Shown: in pieces, positions 27,601 to 36,484 of the stretch
Position numbering within the stretch: position 1 is the stretch's first letter
Layout: every line of letters begins with the position of its first letter
Source of the DNA: Thiohalospira sp051746205
GTDB taxonomy: Bacteria; Pseudomonadota; Gammaproteobacteria; Thiohalospirales; Thiohalospiraceae
Reading direction: 5' to 3'
Assembly (NCBI GenBank): GCA_051746205.1
Contig: JBNJEU010000009.1
Location: 1-52,698 of the forward strand
DNA: 52,698 nt
The notes under the pieces: generated by a model
What the model saw: the letters and a program-made list of their open reading frames with translations, nothing else
Told to the model about the DNA's origin: nothing
The model's database searches: none
Position numbers and translations under genes: made by a program

Positions 27601-28444
27601 GGCGTGCGACTACGCGGAGCGGGCCATGAACGCCCTGCCGGAGGGCGGGGAGACCTTCTTCGGTGAGGACCCGCGCATCCTGGCTCGCGCCTTTATGGGG
27701 TGGGGGCTCTGGTATCGGGGGCGTGTGGCGGAGGCTCGCGAGCACGCGGAGCGCGCCGTGGAGGATGCCCGTGCGCGTCGGCGCGGCCACGATCTCGGTA
27801 TGGTGCTGACCTTTCAGGCGACCACCGGATTCCGGGAACGGGACCCGGAACTGGTTCGACGGGCCACCGATGAACTCCTCGGGCTGGCCGGAAGCCAGGA
27901 ACTGGCCCTGTGGCAGCTTAGCGCCCGGGCCTACCGGGCCTGGCTGGCGGCTCTGGCGGGGGATCCGGCGGCACTGGACGGGATCCGCGCCTGCCGGGAA
28001 TCGGTGCGCGAGGCGATGGCCAGTGTCGAGGGCTTCTTCATTACCATCGAGATCGCGATCGCCCGGCAACTGGGTGAGTTCGACGCGGTCCGGCGGGCGC
28101 TGGACGAGGCCGCCGTGGTGGAGGCGCGCTTCGAGGATGCGCACGACAGCGCCGAGTTGCGCCGCCTGCGGGGTCTGAGCCGGGCCCGCGATGAAAACGG
28201 GCGAACAGAAGCGCGCGCCTGTCTGTATCAGGCTCACGCCATCGCAGAGCTGCAGGCGGCGTGGCAGACCGGTCTGCGGATCGCCATCGATCTCTGCGAG
28301 GCGCCCGACGCGGGCGACGCGGAATGGGCCCTCCTGCGGAGCGACGCGGAACGGGTAGCGGCGGCGAACGGTCACGATCCGCAGCGGCTGGCGGCGAACC
28401 GGGACTGGCGGCGTGCCCGGGCGCTGCTGTCGAGTCCGGTTTGA
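24659..28444 (+). CDS. BTAD regulator with degenerate cyclase, ATPase and TPR-like domains
   Basis: This 1261-residue protein has, in order, a BTAD-type winged helix and helical domain (to about 255), a class III cyclase-like domain (about 275-435), a STAND-like ATPase (Walker A EGEAGVGKSR near 472; FFIEDLHWAD near 598) and a long TPR-like helical C-terminus. Both cyclase metal positions are changed (VYLEFEL, Asp to Glu; FGSGLLVYFGYP, Asp to Ser), so it probably senses rather than makes a nucleotide. There is no C-terminal LuxR helix-turn-helix. It starts immediately after the previous stop, so translation is coupled. Targets are unknown; fccAB is the nearest candidate. Confidence 0.8.
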   Translation: MPRAAGVHASAGEGKTLLRLLGEPVLDDPVLVRPLGGCDKRLLLIALVALEGELSREDLAGRLWPELGSGAARNNLRQLLHHLHTLETGPAPLLAVSRRSVALDPSRDVGIDVPRFTRLAASREPADWRAASELYRGPFLNDCLPPEGLDTLEEWVFGWRTCLEQQYVAVLRALLEAAQETRDPTATGEWAARLVALEPWDEAAHCALIRARLRRGEYSAARADYRAMVDSLDRELGVTPSREAEMLLEELDSEPPGLASTPRPVERVAGPKGRRRVTAVYLEFELEDGRELASLAEGLRERRERVRARFERAEGYAVNYFGSGLLVYFGYPMAREDAAQRAVATTLAVVGEVPGVRAAIHAGLVVSGISAGAELAGETPAHTLCLRHRATFGEVVISASVHALVSGYFDCERLSDEQPVWCVRASSGARDRIEARQAPLSPLVGRGAELETLRRWMAELQRGVSRIALVEGEAGVGKSRLLHVLARECPSGSVAVRHMRCLESMRGSPFWPIIDGLARFSGLDPTATAAERRSRFRGYLATYYTDPEPVLETLWPLMQADAERIDSPRPPGEIQKTLIDLLGRLRARYPVLFFIEDLHWADRATLELLRRLAGVIADGHGPLLVLASTRAAGELAGGAIPGERVVLEPLSTDAAHGLVAAIAGGRLGRDEAEHLVRRCDGVPLYLEEAVRMVVQTGESPETIPATLQDLLLARIDALDEWRGLARIAATLRYEFDRSLLAAVSGSDPETVEQGLERLLDEGVLVHCADTENGALRFRHAMLQDAAYRSQLRQDRVRTHGRIARVVREQFPDLAEQQPEWLAHHLEAAGERGEALREWRRGAELATRRSAHGEAMGHIRHALTLLDAFPSAAERDREELLLRIVEGALYLERDGFGSESAGEAFGRAWALCQETGTEGWPRFFSLWGLWQGSSSRRAGRSASFEMARELEAIARASGESGLLAQSHYALANNHFFRGCFHEACDYAERAMNALPEGGETFFGEDPRILARAFMGWGLWYRGRVAEAREHAERAVEDARARRRGHDLGMVLTFQATTGFRERDPELVRRATDELLGLAGSQELALWQLSARAYRAWLAALAGDPAALDGIRACRESVREAMASVEGFFITIEIAIARQLGEFDAVRRALDEAAVVEARFEDAHDSAELRRLRGLSRARDENGRTEARACLYQAHAIAELQAAWQTGLRIAIDLCEAPDAGDAEWALLRSDAERVAAANGHDPQRLAANRDWRRARALLSSPV

Positions 28445-28469
28445 CAGTCGACCACGCAACCCTGTTACT
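28441..28469 (+). promoter_or_regulatory. candidate sigma-70 promoter for the coiled-coil protein
   Basis: A perfect -35 TTGACA at 28441-28446 overlaps the stop of the BTAD-ATPase gene. After 17 bp comes GTTACT (28464-28469), a moderate -10. The downstream ATG is at 28508, leaving a leader of about 30 bases with AGGTGGA as ribosome site. Confidence 0.5.
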
Positions 28470-28507
28470 CTGCTCTTATCGATCGATCAGCGAGGTGGAA
28501 CAGCATC

Positions 28508-29074
28508 ATGAAGAAGTTCAGTCAGATTGTGGTCTTTGCCGGAGCCCTGGCCCTGGCGCCCGTGCTTGGTGCCCAGACTTTCGGCAACGGAGGCCACGGC
28601 GGTGGTGGAGAGGACCAGCAGGCCTTCGATGAGGCACGGCAGAAGGTGATGCAGCTGGGTCAGGAGCTCACCGAGATCGAGGAGGCCGCTGTGGAGGAGA
28701 ATCCCGAGCTGCAGCAGAAGCGCGAGGAGCTCCAGGAACTTCTCATGGAGACCATGGCCGAGCAGGGCGCAAAGCCGCAGGAGCGGATCGATCGCCTGCA
28801 GGAGCTTCAACCGAAACTTTCGGGCTCCGGAGCCGGGGGCGAGGATCGGGAAGGGCTGATGCAGGAGTTTCGCGAGGAGCAGCAGGCCCTGATGGAGGCC
28901 CAGAACGAGGCGCTGCAAGTGCCCGAGGTGCGCGAGGCGCGCCAGGAACTCCAGCAGGAGACCTTCGCCGCCATGAAGGAGATCAATCCGGAGACCGAGG
29001 AGCTGGTGCAGCAGCTGCGCGAGGCGCAGCAGCGCGCCCAGGAGCTCCAGGGCGGGGCCGGCGGCCTGCGCTGA
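28508..29074 (+). CDS. secreted coiled-coil protein of unknown function
   Basis: This is a 188-residue protein with a Sec signal (MKKFSQIVVFAGALALAPVLGAQ, cleavage after GA-Q or nearby), a short Gly/His linker (GGHGGGGEDQ), then almost entirely Glu/Gln/Leu-rich helix with heptad-like spacing (about 38-183). It ends in a Gly-rich tail. There is no Cys and no metal motif other than the His in the linker. Low complexity makes any family call unsafe; periplasmic Spy- or Skp-like chaperones are the closest in style. It has its own promoter. The metal GTPase gene follows 54 bp on. Confidence 0.6.
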   Translation: MKKFSQIVVFAGALALAPVLGAQTFGNGGHGGGGEDQQAFDEARQKVMQLGQELTEIEEAAVEENPELQQKREELQELLMETMAEQGAKPQERIDRLQELQPKLSGSGAGGEDREGLMQEFREEQQALMEAQNEALQVPEVREARQELQQETFAAMKEINPETEELVQQLREAQQRAQELQGGAGGLR

Positions 29075-29128
29075 TCACCGCGTGAGTCATGCCTTCCATA
29101 CCGTTCTCCCTCGGGGCGGGGGCGGAAG

Positions 29129-30190
<1,062 letters not shown>

Positions 30191-30218
30191 GCCGGCCACC
30201 GATCCGACGCGCCGCGCG

Positions 30219-30227
30219 TGCTAGAAT
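30219..30227 (+). promoter_or_regulatory. extended -10 element upstream of nadA
   Basis: TGCTAGAAT matches the extended -10 form TG-N-TANNNT and lies 35 bp before the nadA start. No clear -35 is present, which extended -10 promoters tolerate. NadR or NrtR operators are not evident. Confidence 0.4.
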
Positions 30228-30261
30228 CGGCGGATACAGTCCCGATCCCGGAGTCGTGGAA

Positions 30262-31335
30262 ATGAATGCCGAAACCCGCCCGCGGAACGCTCCCCTCCAG
30301 CCGTTTCTGGATACCAGCACCCTGCCCGGCCCCGGAAGCGTCGCCGCGGAAGACCTCACCGATGCCGAACGGGAGCGACTCCGCCAGTCGATTCGCGAAC
30401 GGCTGCGCGCCGAGGACGCCACCCTCATCGCCCACTACTACACCGACGAGGCCCTTCAGGAACTCGCCGAGGAGACCGGCGGATTTGTCGGCGATTCCCT
30501 GGAGATGGCCCGGTTCGGTGCTCGAAGCGAGGCCTCCACACTGGTCATTGCCGGTGTCCGTTTCATGGGCGAGACGGCGAAGATCCTGAGTCCCGAGAAG
30601 CGGGTGCTGATGCCGACGCTGGCGGCGGAGTGCTCACTGGACCTCGGCTGCCCGGCCCCGGAGTTCCGCGCCTTCTGTGACGAGCATCCGGAACGGACCG
30701 TGGTGGTCTACGCCAATACCAGCGCCGAGGTGAAGGCGCGCGCCGACTGGGTGGTGACCTCCTCCATCGGATTGCAGGTCGTGCGCCACCTGCACGAGCG
30801 CGGCGAGCCGATCCTCTGGGCCCCGGACCGCCACCTGGGGGCCTACATCCGCGACCAGACCGGGGCCGACATGCTGCTCTGGCCGGGGAGCTGTGTGGTC
30901 CACGAGGCCTTCAAGGCGCAGCAGTTGCGCGATCTGAAGGCGGAACACCCGGAGGCGGCGATCCTGGTCCACCCCGAGTCGCCCGAGGATGTCATCGCCC
31001 TGGCCGACGTGGTCGGTTCCACGACCCAGCTCATCAATGCCGCCCGCGAGCTGCCGCAGGAGACGATGATCGTCGCCACCGACAGCGGGATCTTCCACAA
31101 GATGCGTCAGGCGGCCCCGGAGAAGACGCTCATCGAGGCGCCCACCGCCGGCGCCGGCGCTACCTGCCGCAGCTGCGCCCACTGTCCCTGGATGGCCATG
31201 AACGGTCTGCGCAATCTGGACGAGACCCTGGCGACCGGCGCCAACGCCATCGAGGTGGATCCGGAGGTGCGCGAGGCGGCCCTGCGCTCCACCCAGCGGC
31301 TGCTGGATTTCGCCGCCGAACACGGCAAGGGGTGA
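30262..31335 (+). CDS. nadA: quinolinate synthase NadA
   Basis: NadA condenses iminoaspartate with dihydroxyacetone phosphate to quinolinate for NAD synthesis and needs a [4Fe-4S] cluster. The 357-residue protein has HYYTDEALQELAEETGG, GVRFMGETAKILSPEK, the cluster cysteines in AAECSLDLGC (Cys124), PGSCVVHE and CRSCAHCPWMAMN, and the VHPESPEDV segment. The ATG at 30262 has GGAG 9 bp upstream; a GTG two codons earlier is possible. It is a single-gene unit here; nadB and nadC are not in the window. Confidence 0.95.
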   Translation: MNAETRPRNAPLQPFLDTSTLPGPGSVAAEDLTDAERERLRQSIRERLRAEDATLIAHYYTDEALQELAEETGGFVGDSLEMARFGARSEASTLVIAGVRFMGETAKILSPEKRVLMPTLAAECSLDLGCPAPEFRAFCDEHPERTVVVYANTSAEVKARADWVVTSSIGLQVVRHLHERGEPILWAPDRHLGAYIRDQTGADMLLWPGSCVVHEAFKAQQLRDLKAEHPEAAILVHPESPEDVIALADVVGSTTQLINAARELPQETMIVATDSGIFHKMRQAAPEKTLIEAPTAGAGATCRSCAHCPWMAMNGLRNLDETLATGANAIEVDPEVREAALRSTQRLLDFAAEHGKG

Positions 31336-31339
31336 ACGT

Positions 31340-31363
31340 CCCGCGCACTCGCGAGTGCGCGGG
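31340..31363. terminator. 24-bp perfect palindrome between convergent nadA and an outer-membrane gene
   Basis: CCCGCGCACTCG at 31340-31351 is followed at once by its reverse complement (31352-31363), giving a gapless palindrome 4 bases after the nadA stop and 8 bases before the convergent stop. It has no T-run, so it is a weak intrinsic terminator at best; mRNA-end protection or a binding site are alternatives. Confidence 0.5.
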
Positions 31364-31371
31364 GGTCGACC

Positions 31372-31869
31372 TCAGAAGGTGATCATCAGGCTCAGCGAGG
31401 GCTCGAAGAAGAGTTCGTCGGTATCGGTCCCACGGGAGTGCGGGATGCCGGAGATGCCCTTGATCGCGGTGGAGATCGCGATGTTCCGGGCCAGCCGGTA
31501 TTCGTGGCCGACCCCGAAGGCCAGCCCCGTCTGCGCGTCGTCGGCGCTGTAGTCGTCGTCGTAATAGGCCGCGCCCACCAGCCAGAACAGCCCGTCGCGG
31601 GTCTGCGCGCGGTACGCCTTCAGGCCGACATCGATGATCGTGTAATCATCGGCGGCGTGATTCTCCCACCGGGTGCTCTCGGCATAGCCGGCGTAGACGT
31701 CCAGCGTCCGGCCGATCTGGTGCTGGTAGAAGACGTTCTGCATCTCGTCCTGGACCGGGTTGAGCCAGCGCACGACGTCGACGCCGATGGCCTTGCTGGC
31801 TTCAGCGGTGGCCAGCCCCGGGCTCGCGACCAGCAGAGCCAGAACGGCCCCCTTGATGGCGGTTTTCAT
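31372..31869 (-). CDS. small outer-membrane beta-barrel-like protein
   Basis: This is a 165-residue protein with a Sec signal (MKTAIKGAVLALLVASPGLATAEA) and alternating polar/aromatic strands such as TLDVYAGYAES, TIIDVGLKAYR and GLFWLVGAAYYDDDY. A C-terminal aromatic (SLSLMITF) is the usual Bam-recognition end. Its length suits an eight-stranded barrel like OmpW or PagP-sized proteins, but I cannot place the family. It is transcribed alone, convergent with nadA and divergent from srkA. Confidence 0.65.
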   Translation of the reverse strand: MKTAIKGAVLALLVASPGLATAEASKAIGVDVVRWLNPVQDEMQNVFYQHQIGRTLDVYAGYAESTRWENHAADDYTIIDVGLKAYRAQTRDGLFWLVGAAYYDDDYSADDAQTGLAFGVGHEYRLARNIAISTAIKGISGIPHSRGTDTDELFFEPSLSLMITF

Positions 31870-32010
31870 GATTCGAATCCTCGGTGTCGGTGGAGAGTCG
31901 CCCCGTCGATCTCGACGCGGTGCCTTCCGTCTCAGGGTAGAACCCGTTACCGAAGTTTAACGACTCGTTGCGGGAAAACTTGAGCGAGCCGGGCATGGTA
32001 GCATGAGGCC

Positions 32011-33048
32011 ATGATTCGAGATGAAGACGAGCGGGACCCCGCCCGCGGCGACTCGGAACCGGATTCGTCCGACGAGACCCCCTACGCCGATCTCGGTCCC
32101 GACACCGTGCTCGACGCCGTGGCCGCTCTCGGCTACTCGCCGGACGGCCGTCTGCTGCCGCTGAACAGCTACGAGAACCGGGTCTACCGTGTCGGCCTCG
32201 AGGAGGGTCCGCCGCTGGTGGCGAAGTTCTACCGTCCGGGGCGCTGGAGCAGCGCGGCGATCCGGGAGGAGCACGCCTTTGCCGCGGAGTTGGCGGCGGC
32301 CGAGATCCCGGTCGTGGCGCCGCTGGAGGTGGACGGGACCACGTTGCCGGTCCACGCGGGCTATCGCTTCGCGATCTTCCCCAATCGCGGCGGTCGGCCG
32401 CCGGAACTGGACGATCCCGAGGTTCTGGAGCGCATCGGCCACTTCATGGGGCGGCTGCACGGCGTCGGCGCCGGGGCGCGTTTCGAGCATCGACCGGCAC
32501 TGGAGCCGGCGACCTTCGGCGAACGGGTGGTGGAGCGGCTGTGCGCCGGTGACTGGATCCCCCCGCACATGGAGCCGGCCTATACCAGTGTGACCCGCGA
32601 CCTGCTGGATGCCGTGAACGAGCGCTGGGAGGCGGTGGCGCCACGCCCCATCCGTCTCCACGGCGACGCCCATCCCGGCAACATCCTCTGGCGTGACGGC
32701 CCGCACATCGTCGACCTGGACGATGCCCGCACGGGCCCGGCCATCCAGGACCTCTGGCTCTTCCTCGGTGGTGAGCGCGGCGAGCAGGAGGAGCGGCTGC
32801 GCCATCTCTGGCGCGGCTACCGCGCCTTTCACGACCTCGACCCGGTCGAACTCGGGCTGGTGGAGGCGCTGCGCGCCCTGCGGCTGATCCACCATGCCGG
32901 CTGGATCGCCGCGCGCTGGGGCGATCCCGCCTTCCCCCGGGCTTTCCCCTGGTTCGACAGCCCGCGCTACTGGGAGGAGCATGTCCTCGCCCTGCGCGAA
33001 CAGCTGGCGGCCCTGGGCGAGCCCGCCCTGCCCCTGCCCATGGACTGA
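32011..33048 (+). CDS. srkA: stress response kinase SrkA (YihE)-like
   Basis: SrkA is an aminoglycoside-phosphotransferase-fold Ser/Thr kinase linked to survival under stress. The 345-residue protein shows the N-lobe start (LPLNSYENRVYRVG), Lys in VAKFYRPGRWS, catalytic loop HGDAHPGNILW, metal motif DLDDAR and the family SPRYWEEHV near the end. An acidic tail-like N-terminus (about 1-25) precedes the kinase. The stop is 4 bp before the DUF3301 gene, so the two form an operon. Confidence 0.88.
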   Translation: MIRDEDERDPARGDSEPDSSDETPYADLGPDTVLDAVAALGYSPDGRLLPLNSYENRVYRVGLEEGPPLVAKFYRPGRWSSAAIREEHAFAAELAAAEIPVVAPLEVDGTTLPVHAGYRFAIFPNRGGRPPELDDPEVLERIGHFMGRLHGVGAGARFEHRPALEPATFGERVVERLCAGDWIPPHMEPAYTSVTRDLLDAVNERWEAVAPRPIRLHGDAHPGNILWRDGPHIVDLDDARTGPAIQDLWLFLGGERGEQEERLRHLWRGYRAFHDLDPVELGLVEALRALRLIHHAGWIAARWGDPAFPRAFPWFDSPRYWEEHVLALREQLAALGEPALPLPMD

Positions 33049-33052
33049 CACC

Positions 33053-33400
33053 ATGGACCACGGTCTGATCCTCGGCGCCCTCGCCATCGGCCTCGTTGTC
33101 GCCTTCTGGATGGCGGCGCTGCGCACCCGCGAGCAGGCCCTGCGGCTCGCCCGCATGGCCTGTCGCCGCGCCGAGGTTCAGTTTCTCGATCAGACCGTGG
33201 CTCTTGAACGCCTGCGGCCGTACTGGGGAGAGAGCGGTCTGGTGCTGCGGCGCACCTACCGCTTCGAATTCAGTAGCGCCGACGGGGGCCGGCGCGATGG
33301 TTACCTGACTCTGCTGGGCCGCCGCCCGGAACAGGTCTGGCTCGACCTCCCGGACGGCGGCCTCTGGGAACGCGATGATGCCGCCGGCCCGATGAACTGA
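33053..33400 (+). CDS. DUF3301 small membrane protein
   Basis: This is a 115-residue protein with one N-terminal membrane helix (LILGALAIGLVVAFWMAAL, about 4-22) and a conserved cytosolic part: ARMACRRAEVQFLDQTVAL, RRTYRFEFSS and GYLTLLGRRPEQVWLDLP. This matches DUF3301, a gammaproteobacterial family of unknown role, often beside srkA-like genes. The ATG at 33053 lies 4 bp after the srkA stop. Confidence 0.85.
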   Translation: MDHGLILGALAIGLVVAFWMAALRTREQALRLARMACRRAEVQFLDQTVALERLRPYWGESGLVLRRTYRFEFSSADGGRRDGYLTLLGRRPEQVWLDLPDGGLWERDDAAGPMN

Positions 33401-33445
33401 CCGGCGGCATCGGTTTTCCAGGTCCGCTCCGAACCTGGTCGGCGG

Positions 33446-34033
33446 TTACCGATTATGCATGGGCATGGTGCCGCGACGGCCTCCCTCCGTGGACATCGGG
33501 CCCCACATCTCTTGCATCTGTTCGCGCTGCTCTTCGGTGAGGATCTGCATCATCTGTTGCTCCATCGCCGTGCGATCCCGCATGAGCTGGCGGCCCTGCT
33601 GGTGTATCTCCAGAAACAGTTCGCCAACCCGTTCGGCATCGGGATCGTCCCGGGACAGCTCCCGGTTCAGCCGGTATTGCAGGGCGGGCAGGTCGGCCAT
33701 CCTTTCGGCGTGCTCCCGGACCCTCTCCTCGTGCATCTCGGTCATCTGTTCGACCTGTTCATCGCTGAGATCGAAGCCCATCATGGGCCCCGTCATGCCC
33801 ATGCCACCGGACATCATGCCGGGGCCCATCATGCCGCCGCCCCACATGTTCCCGCCCGAATTCATCATGCCGCCCATGGGGTCGTAGCCGCCCATGGCGC
33901 CACCCATCATGCCGATGCCGCCCTGCTGCTGGTACATGGGCATCCGTTGCGTGTCGGCGAGGGCCGGAGCCGCGAGACCGACGGCGGCCAGAGTGCCGAT
34001 TGCTGTAATGGTGATCCGAATCGTCTTCATCAT
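33446..34033 (-). CDS. Spy/CpxP-like periplasmic protein with Met/Gly-rich segment
   Basis: This 195-residue protein has a Sec signal (IRITITAIGTLAAVGLAAPALA). A central Met-Gly-rich stretch of about 50 residues (GGIGMMGGAMGG start) is suited to Cu(I) binding. Then comes an all-helical Spy-like domain with LSDEQVEQMTEMHEERV and ILTEEQREQMQEMWG, the LTxxQ-like repeats of periplasmic metal-stress chaperones. It is 76 bp downstream of the CopB-type ATPase and in the same direction, so it should help buffer periplasmic copper. Confidence 0.8.
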   Translation of the reverse strand: MMKTIRITITAIGTLAAVGLAAPALADTQRMPMYQQQGGIGMMGGAMGGYDPMGGMMNSGGNMWGGGMMGPGMMSGGMGMTGPMMGFDLSDEQVEQMTEMHEERVREHAERMADLPALQYRLNRELSRDDPDAERVGELFLEIHQQGRQLMRDRTAMEQQMMQILTEEQREQMQEMWGPMSTEGGRRGTMPMHNR

Positions 34034-34109
34034 GGCGTTTTTCCTCGTGTTACTGCATAGGGGAGATTGACGGGGATCGGGTTGCTCGGGTCGCCCCCTC
34101 GGTTGGTGT

Positions 34110-36155
34110 TCAAGCCGGCGCACCGATCGGACCCTTGGGTCGGAACCGTTCCAGCAGCTTGGCGTTGATGGCCACGATGACCGTGGACACCGACATCACC
34201 GCCGCGCCCACCGCCGGCGGCATGAGAAAGCCGACGCCGTAGAGCACGCCGGCGGCCAGGGGGATGGCGACGATGTTGTAACCGGCCGCCCACCACAGAT
34301 TCTGGATCATCTTGCGGTAGGTGGCGGCGGACAGCTCGGTGATCGCCGCCACGTCTCTCGGATCGGAATTGACCAGGACGATGTCCGCCGATTCCACCGC
34401 CACGTCGGTGCCGGCGCCGATGGCGATGCCGAGGTCGGCCTCCACCAGCGCCGGGGCGTCGTTGACCCCGTCGCCCACCATGGCCACCGACAGACCACGC
34501 GCCTTGACCTCGCGGATCCTGGCCGCCTTCTGGTCGGGCAGCACCTCGGCGAAGAAGTCGTCCAGACCCAGTTCGGCCGCCACCGCTCGAGCCACTGGTT
34601 CCGAGTCGCCGGTGAGCATCATGCACTGGATGCCCATGGCCTTGAGGCGGTCGATGGCCTCGCGCGATTCCTCGCGCACGATGTCGGCCAGGGCGATGGC
34701 GCCCACCGCCTCGCCGTCGCGCACGACAAAGACCACGGTCTTGCCCTGACCGGCCAGTTCCCCGGGACGATCGCTGGGGATGGTCAGACCCTGGCGCTCG
34801 ATGTAACCGGGGCTGACCACGCGGACATCGGTCCCCTCCACCCGGGCCTCCACGCCCTCGCCGGGCAGGTTCCGAAAGTCGGTGGGCCGCGGCATCGACA
34901 GCCCTCGATCGCGGGCGCCATCACGGACCCCGCGGGCGATGGGGTGCTCGGACTGTCCTTCCAGAGCGGCTGCCAGACCAAGGACATCGTCCTCTCCCGT
35001 GGTGCCGCCCAGAGCCACCACCTCGGTCACCCCGAAACGGCCCTCGGTGAGGGTGCCGGTCTTGTCGAAGATGACGGCATCGATGTCCCTGGCGCGCTCG
35101 AAGGCGGCGCGATCGCGGATGAGCAGACCGTTCTGGGCCGCCTTGGTGGTGGAAACGGCCACCACCAGCGGCACCGCCAGCCCCAGGGCGTGCGGACAGG
35201 TGATGACCATGACCGTGACCATGCGCTCCAGCGAGAAGTCGAAGGCGAAACCGGCGCCGAGCCAAACGGCCAGGGTTGCCGCGCCCACGGTGAGGGCGAC
35301 GTAGGTGAGCCAGGCCGCGGCTCGATTGGCCAGGTCCTGGGTGTGCGAGCGCGACCCCTGCGCCTGGCGCACCATCTCGATGACCTGGGACAGATAGGTG
35401 TCCGCCCCGGTCTTGCGGATTTCCAGGGTCAGGGCCCCTTCACCGTTGACCGAGCCGCCGATGGCCTCGTCGCCCGGGCCCTTGCTCACCGGCCGGGATT
35501 CGCCGGTGAGCATGGACTCGTCGAGGCTCGATTGACCGTCCACGATCGAGCCGTCGGTGGGGATCTTCTCCCCCGGCCGGACCAGTACCCGGTCGCCCGG
35601 GGACAGCTCCTCCACTGAAACCTCTTCGGTTTCGCCGGCCTCGCTCAGGCGGAGGGCGGTGGCCGGCATGAGCCTCACCAGGGCCTCCAGGGCCCCGGAG
35701 GCGCCCATCACCGAGCGCATCTCGATCCAGTGGCCGAGGAGCATGACATCCACCAGGGTGGCCAGCTCCCAGAAGAACACGCGGCCGGCAAGGCCGAGCA
35801 CCACCGCGGATGAATAAATGAAGGCCACGCCGATGGCGAGTCCGATCAGGGTCATCATCCCCGGGCGGCCCTGTTTCAACTCCGAGGCCAGGCCGGTCAG
35901 GAAGGGCCAGCCGCCGTAGAAGAAGACCGTGGTGGACAGAGCCAGCAGAACGTGGCGGTCACCGGTGAAGGCGAGGAGTTCGGTCAGACCCAGGAAGCCC
36001 TGGATCATGGGTGACAATGCCAGGATGGGGGCGGTCAGGGCGAGCGAGACCCAGAGCCGCCGCCGGAAGTCGGCGATCATGGCCGCATGGTCGTGACCTC
36101 CGTGGTTGCCATGTCCCTGGTGACCCTCGGCCGGTCTGGAATGGTTTGCAGTCAT
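34110..36155 (-). CDS. copB: CopB-type copper-translocating P-type ATPase
   Basis: This 681-residue P1B ATPase should export copper across the inner membrane. Its N-terminus is His-rich (H5, H12, H15, H18, H21, H23) in place of a CxxC domain. The transport motif is CPH (near residue 320), which defines the P1B-3/CopB group, as opposed to CPC in CopA. It also has TGES, DKTGTLTEG (near 362), the nucleotide site HPIARG, and MVGDGVNDAPAL. It is the middle gene of a SHOCT-copB-Spy-like operon; the SHOCT stop is 10 bp before its ATG. Ag(I) and Cu(II) are possible substrates. Confidence 0.92.
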   Translation of the reverse strand: MTANHSRPAEGHQGHGNHGGHDHAAMIADFRRRLWVSLALTAPILALSPMIQGFLGLTELLAFTGDRHVLLALSTTVFFYGGWPFLTGLASELKQGRPGMMTLIGLAIGVAFIYSSAVVLGLAGRVFFWELATLVDVMLLGHWIEMRSVMGASGALEALVRLMPATALRLSEAGETEEVSVEELSPGDRVLVRPGEKIPTDGSIVDGQSSLDESMLTGESRPVSKGPGDEAIGGSVNGEGALTLEIRKTGADTYLSQVIEMVRQAQGSRSHTQDLANRAAAWLTYVALTVGAATLAVWLGAGFAFDFSLERMVTVMVITCPHALGLAVPLVVAVSTTKAAQNGLLIRDRAAFERARDIDAVIFDKTGTLTEGRFGVTEVVALGGTTGEDDVLGLAAALEGQSEHPIARGVRDGARDRGLSMPRPTDFRNLPGEGVEARVEGTDVRVVSPGYIERQGLTIPSDRPGELAGQGKTVVFVVRDGEAVGAIALADIVREESREAIDRLKAMGIQCMMLTGDSEPVARAVAAELGLDDFFAEVLPDQKAARIREVKARGLSVAMVGDGVNDAPALVEADLGIAIGAGTDVAVESADIVLVNSDPRDVAAITELSAATYRKMIQNLWWAAGYNIVAIPLAAGVLYGVGFLMPPAVGAAVMSVSTVIVAINAKLLERFRPKGPIGAPA

Positions 36156-36165
36156 CCTGTTACCC

Positions 36166-36405
36166 TTATCGTCTCAGATCCTGGCGCTTGCGCTCGAATT
36201 CCTCGCTGTCGATCTCGCCCCGGGCGTAGCGTTGCTCCAGGATCTCCAGGGCTCGCTCCGGTCCGTCCCCGCGGTCGTTCCCGCCTCGGTTGCTCTGCCC
36301 CACGAGCCGGGCGACCAGGGCGACGAGGGCTGCGATGATCACGATCCAGAACAGGATCATTACGGGGCCGCCAAACCCCATGCCGTACTCCCAGTTGCCC
36401 ATCAT
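36166..36405 (-). CDS. SHOCT-domain small membrane protein
   Basis: This is a 79-residue protein with one membrane helix (PVMILFWIVIIAALVALVARL, about 14-34), a Gly/Asp-rich linker and a C-terminal SHOCT motif (ALEILEQRYARGEIDSEEFERKRQDL). SHOCT proteins often sit beside copper and multidrug efflux genes and may assist oligomerisation. The ATG pair at 36400-36405 follows GGGAGAGG. It is first in the copper operon. Confidence 0.85.
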   Translation of the reverse strand: MMGNWEYGMGFGGPVMILFWIVIIAALVALVARLVGQSNRGGNDRGDGPERALEILEQRYARGEIDSEEFERKRQDLRR

Positions 36406-36484
36406 GGCCCTCTCCCGTTGTTTGGGTGTTACACCAGCATAGAACCACACGAACCTGAATTGAAGCTGACGAAATACCTCTTTT

